A DNA stretch of 64,000 nt. It comes from Strigamia acuminata (Eukaryota; Arthropoda; Chilopoda; Geophilomorpha; Linotaeniidae). A program made the position numbers and the translations under genes. The stretch covers positions 13,024,186 through 13,088,185 of the forward strand of contig OX442317.1 in the NCBI GenBank assembly GCA_949358305.1, read 5' to 3'. Shown piece by piece: positions 28,301 to 39,328 of the stretch. The notes below the pieces were generated by a model. That model searched no databases. It worked only from the letters and a program-made list of their open reading frames with translations, and was not told the origin of the DNA. Position 1 is the first letter of the stretch; each line of letters begins with the position of its first letter.

Positions 28301-29797
28301 TCTCTATTCTGTAGAAGGTGGGTGTATATGCAGCTGGTTAAACAGGATAACCGTGCACTTTTCTTACTTCCCTCAAATGGAAGCTGTAGCATTTAATTAT
28401 TTTCTGAAAAACAATTAACTGACTGGGATGTGAACTGTCCTCTATAACTGTGTAATTGGCCGACTGACAGATCAAAGTCGGGAAAAATCTAATATAACCT
28501 CGGAATCGTTCACGAAAGCGCTCAGATTATAAAGAAAATTCTGTTAATTCTTTAATTAACCCCATCCTTTCTTGACGGAACGAATTGACTAACTCTTTAA
28601 TAAATCTAAATCGAAGGTAAGAAAACTTTTCGAGACGAATGACGTATCAAATTCAAAACAAACTCGACTAAACGAACGGGTAGCTAATCCTCCGGATAAT
28701 CTTGAAGCAAAGAATTATGTCCTTAATCATCTTAAAGTCAACTAAATTAAAGTGTCGTCTGCATTCCTCGAATAATTGCGTCCAAAAATCAAGAAACCTC
28801 GCATAAAAAGAAACCGAAATATCGTCGAATCGTAAAATCGAATTGAACTAACCACGAAAACCGATGACTTGTTACGAGTTAACACTCCTTCTCAAAAGAA
28901 TATCTCGAGTAAACAAAACCTCCATGCTTTTTCTAGCAAGAAACGATCTATTTATTCTCTAAACTCGATCCTCACTTTCTAACTATTCATTGATTTCCTT
29001 AAGCTGAAATCCTCTTGGTGTATCACTATTCAATCAATAGTCTTCGATACAGCCAGTTAAAATTCAAAAAGAATTTCCTTCTCTTTCGATCACGGGGAGC
29101 TGATCGATTAAAACTCGTATACTTCATTAAAACTCTCTTAAGTTTTCTTGATGTGCCCCGTAAATTAATTCGTTATTTTCTAAAAAAAAATAAGAATAAT
29201 TTTCCTCGATGTTAAAAGAATATGGAATTCCGAAACTCGAAACCAAAACACGAAATCCTAAACTCAACTCGATCTATTCAAGGCCACTGTTGACCTTTGC
29301 ATTAAGAAAAGAATTCCCCGAATAAGACTGGCGACCCAATCCATTAATAGCAGCGGTCTTCCCTCAAAGATTCATTTAATTTAAGAAACTAATCCCCACG
29401 ATAACTTCTCCTTACGACTTCGCACTGAATCTTATTTTGCAAAATCAAAAAAAACCCTTTTTTACAAAGCGACTTGCGATCCATTCTCTCTCTGCAACTA
29501 CCGGGGGGTAGAGAAAGCCACACTTAGCCTAACTTAAAGCTATCTTAAAGCAAAAACCAAATCATGACAAACTCTGTTAAATTTCTCAAACTTAAACGAA
29601 AACTCTTTATGCTAAAAAACATGCTAAAAGTTGTTCACCAACCTTGTATTCATTCAGTGAATCCATCTCTCGTAACCGGTGGTTGAATCCAAAAACTTAC
29701 AGACTAACAGAAAAATCAAAAACTTAAAACTATTGCATAACTGAACACAAAATTCAATATAACACAAAAACAAGTCAAAAAGTCTTGATCTTCTCAA

Positions 29798-30391
29798 TTA
29801 AGTCTCTTTGTAATGGATTCTCATCTCGATGCTCGCTTCGTCATCTGCTCCGTCTTGAACTGAGCTTTTTTCGCGTTGTCCCGACGTTCCAACACCATAT
29901 CCGTATCTCCATTGCGTTGTGTCTTCGTATGTGGCCCCCTTTGCTGTAAACTTCTTAACGGTACATTCGAATGTTAGTTTAATCTTCAGGCCTAACGTCT
30001 TCCGATTAAGAGCGGCTATTTTCCACTTCACGAGGCGTGCAGCATGCTCAATCTTCAGCGCCTTTTCTCGATTAATTCTCTCATATTTTCTACGTCTTAC
30101 CGCCAGCTTCTCAGCATTGCTCTCTTGGCGAACAGTCGTCCTTGTTTCCACTTGAAACAATTCCTTTTGCTGTACGTCCGCCATTTCTATTTTCGAATCG
30201 TCTCCATTCGAATTAGGCCCACACTTCCCTGGCTCGCATTTTGGTCCACGGCACCACTTTTTCGTATCGCCTGTCGATTCCGACGCCAGCGATCCGAAGA
30301 TAGGATTCGGGCACGGAGCATTTATTTGCCTTGTGCAAATCGCCCGATCTGAGTCGCATCGACTCTCGTCGTTATGCCTGGTCTTCAGCAT
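29798..30391 (-). CDS. Uncharacterised 197-codon frame starting in the element A LTR
   Basis: The only sizeable frame on the coding strand of element A. The first ATG (30391) lies 134 nt inside the 5' LTR, and the frame runs through the LTR end and the primer binding site into the interior. A second in-frame ATG (residue 70, base 30184) with a good context would give a 128-residue protein entirely outside the LTR. The N-terminal part is Cys-rich (residues 47-57 have three Cys). Residues 80-130 are strongly charged, with Arg, Lys and Glu suggestive of a helix or coiled coil. I recognise no family and see no similarity to the Pao Gag encoded nearby. It could be a relic of a gag start, a new small ORF, or chance. 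Confidence 0.35.
   Translation of the reverse strand: MLKTRHNDESRCDSDRAICTRQINAPCPNPIFGSLASESTGDTKKWCRGPKCEPGKCGPNSNGDDSKIEMADVQQKELFQVETRTTVRQESNAEKLAVRRRKYERINREKALKIEHAARLVKWKIAALNRKTLGLKIKLTFECTVKKFTAKGATYEDTTQWRYGYGVGTSGQREKSSVQDGADDEASIEMRIHYKET
30237..30256 (-). other. Element A primer binding site, tRNA-His-like
   Basis: On the minus strand, one base after the LTR, the sequence begins TGGTGCCGTGGACCA. From memory of insect tRNA-His, whose 3' end would be complemented by TGGTGCCGTGACCAGG, the first ten bases match and the rest agrees with one extra G. The position next to the LTR and the same motif in three other elements support the call. Confidence 0.65.
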
Positions 30392-32157
30392 TTTTTGTTG
30401 TTTTGCAAGGAGATATGGAGAGAGAGAGGAGTTGACTATTCAACTTGATATTTTATTCGCAAGTGTGGAATTTAATCCTTTTAACAATGAGACGAAACGT
30501 GACACGAGATTGACAACAATTAAATATCAAGTGTCACAAAACAAGGGTTATGATTTTAAGCCTAACATTGCATAAATGTCTTAATTATACATTAGAAACT
30601 TCATTTATAGAAGGCATGAAGTTTCCCAATTAAATGTAACATGGGGGAAAATTGTCAGGCGCTTTTCTGGCCTAAAATCATCACTTTAACAAAAGTATGT
30701 AATTTAACATTGAAAATGATTGCATACAAATAATCAAACTTAACTAAACTTCTCAGATCACGTAAAAGGTAGCAATCCGAGAGAAAACCATATTTTAAAC
30801 TAACAAATAACAATTTGAGTTGTATAAACTTTAATAAAATACAACTCCTCCGAGTATGACGTCATTTGCGAGTATGAATGCTCCATCGCGTCTTGTCATC
30901 TCTCGCAAATCGTTTACCGTCACATCAAAATTAAATCAGGAGTGAAAGTGAACAAATTACCTAAACTAATTCATCTATTTACAGAATCAAACCTAATTAC
31001 TATTTATTTTAGCAGATAATCAAGGAAACATTCAACCGCACGCTTCATCCGGGTCTCAACGACTGAAAATGGCCGACCTCATGCAACGCCTTCGCTCCCG
31101 ATCGCCTTCTGCTGTGGATTACGTTTCTCCTGCGATCCTATGAATTACCGATCAGGTAAGTAAGCAAATATGTATTTCCTTCCAACATATTGCTTGTGTC
31201 TTTGAGCTTAACGAGCGTTTCCTTTTGGCCATTTCAGCGTCCATCACCCGAACCAAGCCGTACGATTTCCGTCTCCTCGACTTTGCAACCTCGTGAGATG
31301 TTATTCAGCGATATAACTATAAGGTAAATAAATATTTGAATCAATAACAAGTGTAAATAAAACTTAATATCTATTTACAGCCTCGTGCAACTCCCGAACC
31401 GAATTGCATCCGGATTCAGCCATGCTTAAGGTAAATAATTTCTAGTGTATAAAGTCAAACATAAATTTAACAAGCAACGTAATTATTCCTAACCCAAACA
31501 TTATTTATTTACAGTCATTTCCTCATATGAAGCAGAACTGCAACACCTGCCTCATTCATCCGGATTTCGTAAGATTAAGGTGAGCAAATAATCGGTTATA
31601 AATTAAAACATAACTTAACATTTCGTGTAAACATATTTAACCAAACCAAACATCCGTTTTAATTTAAACCTTCTCTCATTTACAGTTATTCCCACATTTG
31701 AGGCAGATTCGTGACTTCTACCCCAATCCAGCGAACCGTCTTTATTTATCCGTAAGTGATAAAACAACGCGAATGAAAAACTGTAAACCTCGATTATAAT
31801 TAACCCGTATTTTCCTTTCAGACATACTCGACTCCCGAGCTTGTATCACGACCCGGGGAGTTCTTCACATTCAGATAAGTTATAGCAGTTAATTTCCGAT
31901 CTGAACAATTATTTAAAAGCTCGAACTCTTTTTCAGAACCTCCTAGAACTTCAACGTGATCGACAACTCGAGATTATGCCTATTCGACTTCAACTAAGTG
32001 ACAACTGATTGTCTTCTGAAAGGTAAATAAATTTAGCTAATTTATTTCTTTCTTTCTTTCTTTTTTAGTGAAAAGTTCGGACTTATTTCAACTTTCACCA
32101 TCTTTTCTTTCCTTTATATTTTGAGAAGCATTTCCTGTTTCGAACTGATTCGCAACA
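30258..32157 (-). repeat. Element A 5' LTR (right copy)
   Basis: Second copy of the 1900-bp repeat; in coding orientation this is the upstream LTR. On the minus strand a possible polyadenylation hexamer AATAAA lies at 30326-30321. TGACGTCA is at 30857-30864. The apparent identity to the left LTR implies a recent insertion. Confidence 0.9.
31156..32068 (+). other. Ladder of seven intron-like modules, antisense to element A (right LTR)
   Basis: Identical copy of the 23339-24251 ladder in the other LTR, shifted by 7817 bp. All splice-like dinucleotides are conserved because the LTRs appear identical. Confidence 0.6.
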
Positions 32158-33300
32158 CAAACATCACAAGACCAATGTCTCTGAATGTTTTGAAATAGTG
32201 TTTAAACCTTAGTAGAAAGCTTTAATGTAAGTTTTAGCAACATCCAAGCAATGATTTGGGAGAATAGACTTTTGATCTCATCACAGTTGACTTAGCACAA
32301 ACATCACAAGACCAATGTCTCTGAATGTTCTGAAATAGTGTTTAAACCTTAGTAGAAAGCTTTATTTAATGTAAGTTTTAGCAACATCCAAGAAATGATT
32401 TGGGAAAATAGACTTTTGATCTCATCACAGTTGACTTAGCACAAACACCACAAGACCAATTGCTCTAAATGTTCTGAAATAGTGTTTAAACCTTAGTAGA
32501 CGGCTTCAATGTAAGTTTTAGCAACATCCAAGCAATGATTTGGGAGAATAGACTTTTGATCTCATCACAGTTGACTTAGCACAAACACCACAAGACCAAT
32601 GTCTCTGAATGTTCTGAAATAGTGTTTAAACCTTAGTAGAAGGCTTCAATGTTAGTTTTAGCAACATCCAAGCAATAATTTGAAAGAATAAACTTTTGAT
32701 CTCATTTGACATCACAGTTGACTTAGCACAAACATCACAAGACCAATGTCTCTGAATGTTCTGAAATAGTGCTTAAACTTTAGTAGAAGGCTTCAATGTA
32801 AGTTTTAGCAACATCCAAGCAATGATTTGGGAGAATAGACTTTTGATCTCATCACAGTTGACTTAGCACAAACACCACAAGACCAATGTCTCTGAATGTT
32901 CTGAAATAGTGCTTAAACTTTAGTAGAAGGCTTCAATGTAAGTTTTAGCAACATCCAAGCAATGATTTGGGAGAATAGACTTTTGATCTCATCACAGTTG
33001 ACTTAGCACAAACACCACAAGACCAATGTCTCTGAATGTTCAGAAATAGTGTTTAAACCTTAGTAGAAGGCTTCAATGTAAGTTTTAGCAACATCCAAGC
33101 AATGATTTGGGAGAATAGACTTTTGATCTCATCACAGTTGACTTAGCACAAACATCACAAGACCAATGTCTCTGAATGTTTTGAAATAGTGTTTAAACCT
33201 TAGTAGAAAGCTTTAATGTAAGTTTTAGCAACATCCAAGCAATGATTTGGGAGAATAGACTTTTGATCTCATCACAGTTGACTTAGCACAATCATCACAA
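32158..33300. repeat. Satellite array, middle block
   Basis: About eight monomers, continuing the large duplication copy 2 (32158 corresponds to 13305) until about 33243, where the variant order changes. It ends at the 5' LTR of element B. The last bases, ATCATCACAA, carry one substitution relative to the usual ACATCACAA. Confidence 0.95.
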
Positions 33301-34061
33301 TGTTGCGAGCACGTGCAACATGGATTTTTTGCTATCGCAATAGCGGATTTGCTTGAATTGATCAATTATTTAAGTTTGTGTTTAGTTAATAGTGCAGCTT
33401 AAGTTTTGGCTAAATGTTAAATGAATTTCGTGTAATTTGTTACGTGGGAGTTATGTTTTACCTGATTTAAGCTGTCTTTCTTAAGGTAATCTTGTATTTT
33501 TCCTTTGATTCTTTGGAGTTTTACTGCTTGGATTCGTCCAAAGAGTTGCTGCTGTTAGTTCCTAAGTTAGTTCATTTATTTGAAACACTTTGTCTTAATG
33601 TATTACGGTTTTGTGCCTTTTGTAATGATTTTATACTTGAAACTGTGTATTTTCTTGTATACGCTTTATCATTTTGTCACTAGAGGGACAATTCGCCTCT
33701 TGCGAGTGATTGTTGCCACTCGTTGCTCTAATTGTTGTAGGTTGCGCAGCAACTACACTGTGACTGTTATGTAGATCTCTAGGGTTAAGATATGTAATTT
33801 TCTCCTCTCCTTTTCTGTGTATTTTGATAGATGTTAACTTTACAATAAATTCGGTTTGTTTATGTGTTATTTAACACATTAGTGGTGAGTTCTTCCAGAC
33901 ACTTGTTAGGCCACTTTGCAGGGATTTCAAGCAGGATTTTTCCTGCAATGCATCATCTCTTTTGGAGCTCATCACAAGTTTTAGTAAGTAGGTTTATTTG
34001 TTATAACCATTTTCGATTGTCTTCTAGAGTGCCACACGGCCACAAAGCATTGCTAGAAACA
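33301..34061 (+). repeat. Element B 5' LTR
   Basis: 761 bp, TGTTGC..GAAACA. The first 20 bases contain a TGTTGC..GCAACA inverted repeat. AATAAA at 33844-33849 is a likely polyadenylation signal. It differs from the 3' LTR at 33314, 33441, 33444, 33615 and 33687. Confidence 0.95.
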
Positions 34062-34739
34062 TTTTTGGTGCCGTTTTGCTTGACCAGGATGCAAACCAGA
34101 TGCGTAGTTGCCGTGAGTTCAAAAATGGCCGAAACAGGCGCCATTTTCAAGAACAACGATTGCATCAAGAGTTGCGTGGACTGTGTTACGTCCACCACGT
34201 CGTGTGCCACAAGTGCAGCAAGTGTGGCTGCCACACACATCGGGAATCGCCACAAGGAATGGCGATATTTGTTTCAGGAACATCCAGTAAGTCCAGTGCG
34301 AGTGCGTTGCATGGCGGAATGCAGATGTCTCAACGTTTTGAGCTGGGCAGCTCCGTGCTTGCGGCTCATCGGCGTCGTCAGCACAGCACGTGGTTTGGTG
34401 TCGTTATTAAAGCGGGACGCCATTGGTCTGATCGTCGATAGCAACCACATCGGGATCGTCGGTCAAGAGAGTTTTGCAAAGATTTTCCGAGTTTTCGTGT
34501 GCCCAGCTAGTTGTACAGAACGAGGCTGTGTCCACACAGACGTGCGCCGTCTCACAAGCGACGCGGTCAAGATTCCAGTCGAGTTGTTTCGTCCTCAGCA
34601 GAGCGAGTTTTCTCAGGCAGAATGGACGATCCAGCAAAGAGATTCGTGCCGTCAGCGCACACAGAATGGTCACCGAGTTTGGAAGAGTCACTCTTCAAGC
34701 GTCAGTCGACCGCCAGTTAAACACAACGCAATGTACTAG
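33948..34739 (+). CDS. Uncharacterised frame crossing the element B LTR end
   Basis: An open frame starts with ATG inside the LTR (33948), crosses the LTR end and primer binding site and stops at 34737-34739, 263 codons. A shorter version starts at 34125 (CAAAAATGGCC, good context; 204 residues) and has a Cys/Ser/Thr-rich start. I recognise no domain. The frame across the binding site reads LTRM, the same phase as VTRI in elements C and D, which is why it is listed. Four other frames overlap here, so coding status is uncertain. Confidence 0.25.
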   Translation: MHHLFWSSSQVLVSRFICYNHFRLSSRVPHGHKALLETFLVPFCLTRMQTRCVVAVSSKMAETGAIFKNNDCIKSCVDCVTSTTSCATSAASVAATHIGNRHKEWRYLFQEHPVSPVRVRCMAECRCLNVLSWAAPCLRLIGVVSTARGLVSLLKRDAIGLIVDSNHIGIVGQESFAKIFRVFVCPASCTERGCVHTDVRRLTSDAVKIPVELFRPQQSEFSQAEWTIQQRDSCRQRTQNGHRVWKSHSSSVSRPPVKHNAMY

Positions 34740-36721
34740 AGTCGGCAATGAAGATTTTGTTTTTTTTGTCGATTATATTTTCTCGTTTTCATCAAATGTT
34801 AATTTTAAGGTTTTTGGGGGAAATTGTGGTTGTTTTGGGAGTTTTGGGGCGTTAGTTCTGTTTCATGCTTCTGCATACGTCGTTGTGCAAGTGTAGCTAG
34901 TTTCCACGCCTATTTGCGCCTTGTTTGGAGTCCCCTTAAACCCTAAACTTCTGTTTTTGTCCTCCTCGAATGCGTTTTCTAGTATTAATGTCATGAGTTT
35001 CTTGTTAAAGATACTAAAGAGTAGCTTATATGAATTTATTGGTTTTTTTGTCGGAAATTAATTAGGGAGTTCCTGTCTTTAATTGTCTACAGTTAGACCT
35101 GCGGTTTTTAAGTAGCTTGCACACGTTTTATTGAGAATTTTCGGCCCAATCCGTGCATACGGTAGTTAGTTGTATTTGAATTTTCTTTAATCCACTCCCT
35201 TTTAATTTGAAATTGCCAACTTATTATACAATAAGCTCTTTGGTCTTGAGTTCTTGTAATTTCCCAGGGTTTTTCCCTTGTTACGTGTAAACTCTTTGAG
35301 AGTTTTTTTAGGCTTACTGACAGGAGCGTCGTCACATTCGCAGCTTATTAGTGGTGTTGGTTTTTTAGTCGCCAGTTCGAGGTCGATTAACCCCCGTTTT
35401 TAGATTTCTTACGCTGTGAATAAATCACTAGCTATTGTGGGCCAACCAGTTCCCTCTTCTCGTTCTTCCGCCTTTCAGAGCGGCGGTCAGGGGGGTCCTT
35501 GAGTGATCTAGCTTCTTCTCGTCATGTGAGCCTGCTCTTGTGTTTGGAATGTGGACGACCTCTGGTCTTTACGTTTTGTGTCCAATGTCTTTCGTGAATT
35601 GCACGAGTTTCCTCGTGAGCTCTGGTGTCGGTCATCTCTCCGCTTCGGGAGAGGGCACACCCGTTTGTATTCGTGTGTCTGTAGAACGTTTCTTGTTTTT
35701 AGAACGAGATTCGTTCTTTTGCTGCTCATGGTTAGCTGAGCGAGCGCTGGCCCGCGAGGTCAGTCGATCCTTAGCTGTCCGTCAATTTCTGTTCGGTTAG
35801 ATTGTTATCCGACTTGTTTGCAAGTGGGTTTGAGTTTAGGAAGGCGTGTGGTTTCTGTCGGTGCTGGAAGTTTAGAGCAGCCGATCCGCACCGCCCACTG
35901 GGCAAGTCCAGTTTCTGTTGTTGACCGCTGCACCCAGTGTCTACCGCTGGTGATGTACGTTCTGCATTTTCACTGTCTCTTCGTGGAAACGTCCGTAGCG
36001 TTTCATGAGTCTTCCTTGGTTATTCTAATTCTTTGGGGCAACTTTAGAATCTGAACATTTTAGCTTATTCGTTTAGGAAATAGCTTGCTTGCTATTTTTG
36101 GTTGTGGCTAGCTAGCGTGGTGTTAGGGTATAGGGACTTGTTTTGGATGGTCGTTCTTGCTGTGCACAGCAAGGACTGCCATTCGATGTGTTTCAGAGGG
36201 CAGGTTTGTACTGCCATACTCTGTTAGATGTCGTGTCCGAGACAAAGTCCCTGCGCCTCTTGGCGGCCCTTATTTCTACGTTTGCTTCCCGCGACTGAGT
36301 AGTTGTTGTTAGTCTTTCATCCCTAGCTCTGCAGTGAGGCAGACATGCACTAGGCAGGGAGCCCACTCTAGGATGGGTCGAAGGACGTGTGTGTGCGGCC
36401 TTCTTGGCGCCGGCACTCGGCAACACGTTTTAGTCATTGGACAACACGTGCTTTCAGTAGAGTGGCGATTTCCGGAAGTCGGCTTGCTGATCGACGATGT
36501 GGTCAATGGGTATGTGAGCGAGTCAATTGTCGACTTGCAGTTGCTTACCGGTTCCAGGAATGCGGTTGGCAACTGGCAAGTCCTTGTGCTCATGTCTATG
36601 TGTGACGCCCCTCGCAATCAGGGACGTCAAGCAACCCTCCCTCTTCTCTCGTTTCTCGGTTCAATCATATTGGTTCCGACTCGGGGTGGGCCAAGCGTTC
36701 ATACGGTAGCCTCCTTATTGG
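34062..36721 (+). other. Element B interior, left part
   Basis: 2.66 kb between the 5' LTR and the nested element. The first 700 bp are GC-richer and open in several frames at once, so single frames there are weak evidence. The best is listed separately (33948-34739). The remainder is T-rich on the plus strand with no recognisable protein. It ends at the duplicated target TTGG (36718-36721). Confidence 0.7.
34066..34092 (+). other. Element B primer binding site, split tRNA-His-like
   Basis: Four bases after the LTR the sequence reads TGGTGCCG, then seven foreign bases (TTTTGCT), then TGACCAGGAT. Without the seven bases it would be a near-perfect complement of an insect-type tRNA-His 3' end as I remember it. 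Confidence 0.5.
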
Positions 36722-38362
36722 TGTTGCAACCTGTTGCAAACAGAGTGGAATATAAATTGATACTGCTTTTTATTTGCCATTTTATTGTCCTATTAAATAT
36801 TCAAAGTGTTGTTAAATTTTGCTTCTAATAGTTTGACTTACATTTCAGGTGTTTTTTGTGTCATATTAAAGCTTTTAGTTCATTATTTTCTTATATTGTC
36901 ATGAATTTTGGGTATTGTGTGTTTAAATAGACTTATTCTAGTGTGTTTTATTTTGCATAACATTTTAATCTTATTTTACAGGATTTTTTGCATTATTAAA
37001 ACTATTAAAGTGTTTTATGATACTGTTGTTTATTAAAATATGATATTTCATTGTCTATTGCATTCATTTCAAGTGTTATTTATAAGAATTTGTCTTATAT
37101 TATCAATTCCTATTCATTTTGTGTGTTTCCGTGTGAAATTGGGTGCATCCGTCGTCAAACAGTTCACTAGTGTAATTGGAGTGACGTCATATTTCGAAAT
37201 CTAGTTCGGTTTTGACTCCAACTTCTAACCTTTCGTTTTCATTGAATTCTTGTCGTTAGAATTGATCCTAATATTGTTTTAGACTAATTCAGGGGTGATC
37301 TGTCGATCTGTGCACTTAGTTTCTTTCCCGGAGCAGCCGTTTTGTCTGTACGAACGATCGTGACGGACCTCGCATATGCGTTGCCGTCCGCGATCGTTTC
37401 TTTTCTTTCAAGACTAATTTTCATGTGTATTCTTATTAAAAGTGCTTTATTTTGAAGGAAATTACTTTTCCTAAGTGTATTTATTAGTAACATTACCTAG
37501 TATTTGCTATATTCTTGTGTCAGAATTCAAATGTCGTGTTTTGCCGCTCTTATTGAGTTGTACGGGCGCCATGTTGGATTTATTCGCTAATTTCGTTATT
37601 AAATCGATTCTATTGTATTATTAATACTTCTTTTGCATTTACTATTTCATTTCATTGTATTTTAGTGCATATTATTTACCATTTCAGTGATTTTGTGAGG
37701 TTTTAAATTCAAATCTTTGCATTACGTAACTTTGCTGTATTCTGATTGGCTGAGCCGATCGTCTGCTTCCCGATCGATTCTTTCTGTATTTTCTCATTGT
37801 TTTAAGTGTTTTTGAGCATTGTTACCATTTACTTTTATGTTCCTGACATCTTTGTGGTCATTTTGACATATTGCAATTTGATTTTAATGCATTTTTGAGC
37901 AATCGCTCACTTCAATGTATTTCATTTTTCTCCGTTGTCATAGCAACGGAATTTCTCAATTGTGTTTTTTACCTTGGCGCGTGCCGTGACCATTGTTTTG
38001 CACGTGCATTTTCTTTGTTAGCCAACGTACATTCGTGTATTTGGTCAGTTATCATTCTACTTCCGAATAAATAAGTTGTTTTATGTTATCTCCTGGAGTT
38101 TTTACTTTCGTCGCCATTACAATGTGTCGGGAGTAGCCAAACATTTTCCCAGACTGGTCAATGGTTAAGCGGACACTTGGATACCATTCAACAGTAGTTT
38201 CTACAGGGATTCCTTCATTCTCCAATGCATTTCGGGACAAATTAAATCTGTTTCCACACGGTATACGTACTAACCTCACTATACGATCGTTTGAGTGGAT
38301 TGGCGGGAGATTCAAAACGCCATGGCTCAGTTCTTTTCTGTCCTGTGTGATTGACTGCTACA
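36722..38362 (+). repeat. Element C 5' LTR
   Basis: 1641 bp, TGTTGC..GCTACA. TATAAAT near 36751 is a possible TATA-type element although it lies only 30 bp from the LTR start. TGACGTCA is at 37182-37189 and AATAAA at 38066-38071. Its last 202 bp contain the start of the leader frame at 38161. Confidence 0.96.
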
Positions 38363-38868
38363 TAGGATACGAATTTATGGTGCACGTGACCAGGATTCCG
38401 TCTGAAATCTGTGAGTTTTTCCGGTTCGTCATTGATACGGTTCTATGCGTGATTGATGCGACGGGAGAAGTATACGTTCGGGATTCGTCGTCTGCTAGAA
38501 CAATCATCGTTCAACGTGACAACAGTCACAACGGGGATTCGTTTGGCGCCGAATACGAACAATTGAGTGTCATCAGCGGGATTCTACGGTCGCCATCTTG
38601 GATTTGGATAACACAACGCGCTGTGCTGGAAAGCTGGTTTGCCCCTGAAATTATTGCATTTTCTTTTGTTTTTCATTCTATTTGTGTGTTTTGGAGATTT
38701 TTATTGCATGAGGGTGTTGTATTGGGTATTCCATTGTTGTTTTTGCTTTTTCATTTGCTAGTCTTAAAGGGAAATTTCGTAAAGTGTATTTTATTGAAAA
38801 TCTTAAAAGTGTTCTATTTAATTTTGTGCATGCATCTCCATATAACTGCCATAAGCAGGGGAGATTAG
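38161..38868 (+). CDS. Leader ORF starting in the LTR and crossing the primer binding site (element C)
   Basis: A 235-codon frame with an ATG 202 nt before the LTR end, continuing through the binding site (VHVTRIP, residues 74-80) into the gag leader and stopping 460 nt before the gag ATG. Element D has a frame with its ATG at exactly the same 202-nt distance. The first 80 residues of both align without a gap and share GY (7-8), RT (36-37), IR (41-42), SFLS (58-61), C66 and VTRIP (76-80). Further shared blocks are EFF, VQRD and WITQR.VLES.FAP.IIAF, with one in-frame 6-nt indel. I recognise no domain. Substitutions between the two copies are mostly amino-acid changing, so protein-level selection is not evident and the conservation could reflect RNA function. 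Confidence 0.4.
   Translation: MVKRTLGYHSTVVSTGIPSFSNAFRDKLNLFPHGIRTNLTIRSFEWIGGRFKTPWLSSFLSCVIDCYIGYEFMVHVTRIPSEICEFFRFVIDTVLCVIDATGEVYVRDSSSARTIIVQRDNSHNGDSFGAEYEQLSVISGILRSPSWIWITQRAVLESWFAPEIIAFSFVFHSICVFWRFLLHEGVVLGIPLLFLLFHLLVLKGNFVKCILLKILKVFYLILCMHLHITAISRGD
38378..38401 (+). other. Element C primer binding site, tRNA-His-like
   Basis: Fifteen bases after the LTR: TGGTGCACGTGACCAGGATT. It matches the remembered insect tRNA-His complement except for one extra A. Element D has the same motif at the same 15-base distance, also with one extra base but at a different position. Confidence 0.65.
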
Positions 38869-39130
38869 ATTCTTTTGATGCTAGTTACTGGTCAGTCTCT
38901 CATTGCAAGGGCTGTCAGTTATTATCTTGAATTTTATGATAGAGTTTTGGCGAGATTTGTTCCAAACGAACCGTCAATTATTTCAAAACTGTGCAGGACT
39001 TTTTGAGTCACGTTTTTCATACGTGATCAAGGTCGCTCGTCTGTTTTAGCATCCTTGATTGTTAAAACATTCGATATTCGTGTATTTTCAATTTGCTTTT
39101 CTTGTCACGTGGGCATTAAAACTTTGAAAA

Positions 39131-39255
39131 ATTCAGTTCTTTTTAAGTGTGAAATTTCTGATTTTATTCTTTTTGGGGTATAAAATTGTGATTTTATTCT
39201 TTTTAAGTTTTCATTCATTTTGAAGTGTAAAATTTTGAATTTTATTCTTTTTGAG
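39131..39255 (+). repeat. Short tandem repeat before gag (element C)
   Basis: Units beginning ATT(TTA)TTCTTTTT are at 39131, 39161, 39191 and 39239 (unit about 30 bp, last ones stretched). The repeat immediately precedes gag. Element D has a different tandem duplication at the corresponding place. Confidence 0.6.
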
Positions 39256-39328
39256 TTTCATTGCAAAGTGTTATTTTGTTGTTCAAGTTACTGTCTTCTG
39301 TTTTAAAATTGACCGCCGTGAATTTGAA

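Larger units (their letters stand above)
24341..30257 (-). other. Element A interior, no gag-pol
   Basis: About 5.9 kb between the LTRs. Apart from one minus-strand frame next to the 5' LTR (29798-30391), I find no reading frame of note and no Pao motif. The coding-strand sequence just before the 3' LTR (24341-24360) reads ..GGCGGGAGCGC then TGTTGC, resembling the GCCGGCAA-type motif at the same place in the other elements. A TC microsatellite lies near 25626-25640, and a diverged structured repeat at 25041-25376. This is likely a leader, packaging and spacer sequence of a non-autonomous element. Confidence 0.65.
22441..32157 (-). mobile_element. Element A: non-autonomous Pao-like LTR element (9.7 kb)
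   Basis: A 9717-bp insertion in the satellite with direct terminal repeats of 1900 bp that look identical by eye. On the minus strand the LTR opens with TGTTGCG, like the other elements here. A tRNA-His-like primer binding site (TGGTGCCGTG) follows the LTR by one base at 30256. The flanks show a 4-bp duplication CAAA (22437-22440 and 32158-32161), extendable to ACAAA if the boundary is shifted by one base. The other LTR end reads GAAAAA on the coding strand instead of the usual CA, so that end is atypical or has been altered. The interior has no gag, reverse transcriptase or integrase; it is a large non-autonomous derivative, presumably moved by related Pao enzymes. Minus orientation rests on the LTR start and the binding site. 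Confidence 0.82.

Noticed and set aside
29015-29215. 66-codon plus-strand frame in the element A interior
   Set aside because: Lys/Asn/Phe-rich translation of AT-rich DNA, non-ATG start, no family resemblance.
22441-32157. Element A as a Penelope-like, Helitron or tandemly duplicated host gene
   Set aside because: The TGTTGC end, tRNA-His-like site next to the repeat and a 4-bp target duplication fit an LTR element better. The atypical GAAAAA end keeps some doubt.
33864-33947. Upstream extension of the element B frame to 33864
   Set aside because: That start codon is GTG; in a eukaryotic element the first ATG (33948) is the earliest reasonable start.
36334-36828. 164-codon plus-strand frame in the element B interior
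   Set aside because: Starts with GTG, overlaps other open frames in a GC-rich stretch, and runs into the LTR of inserted element C.
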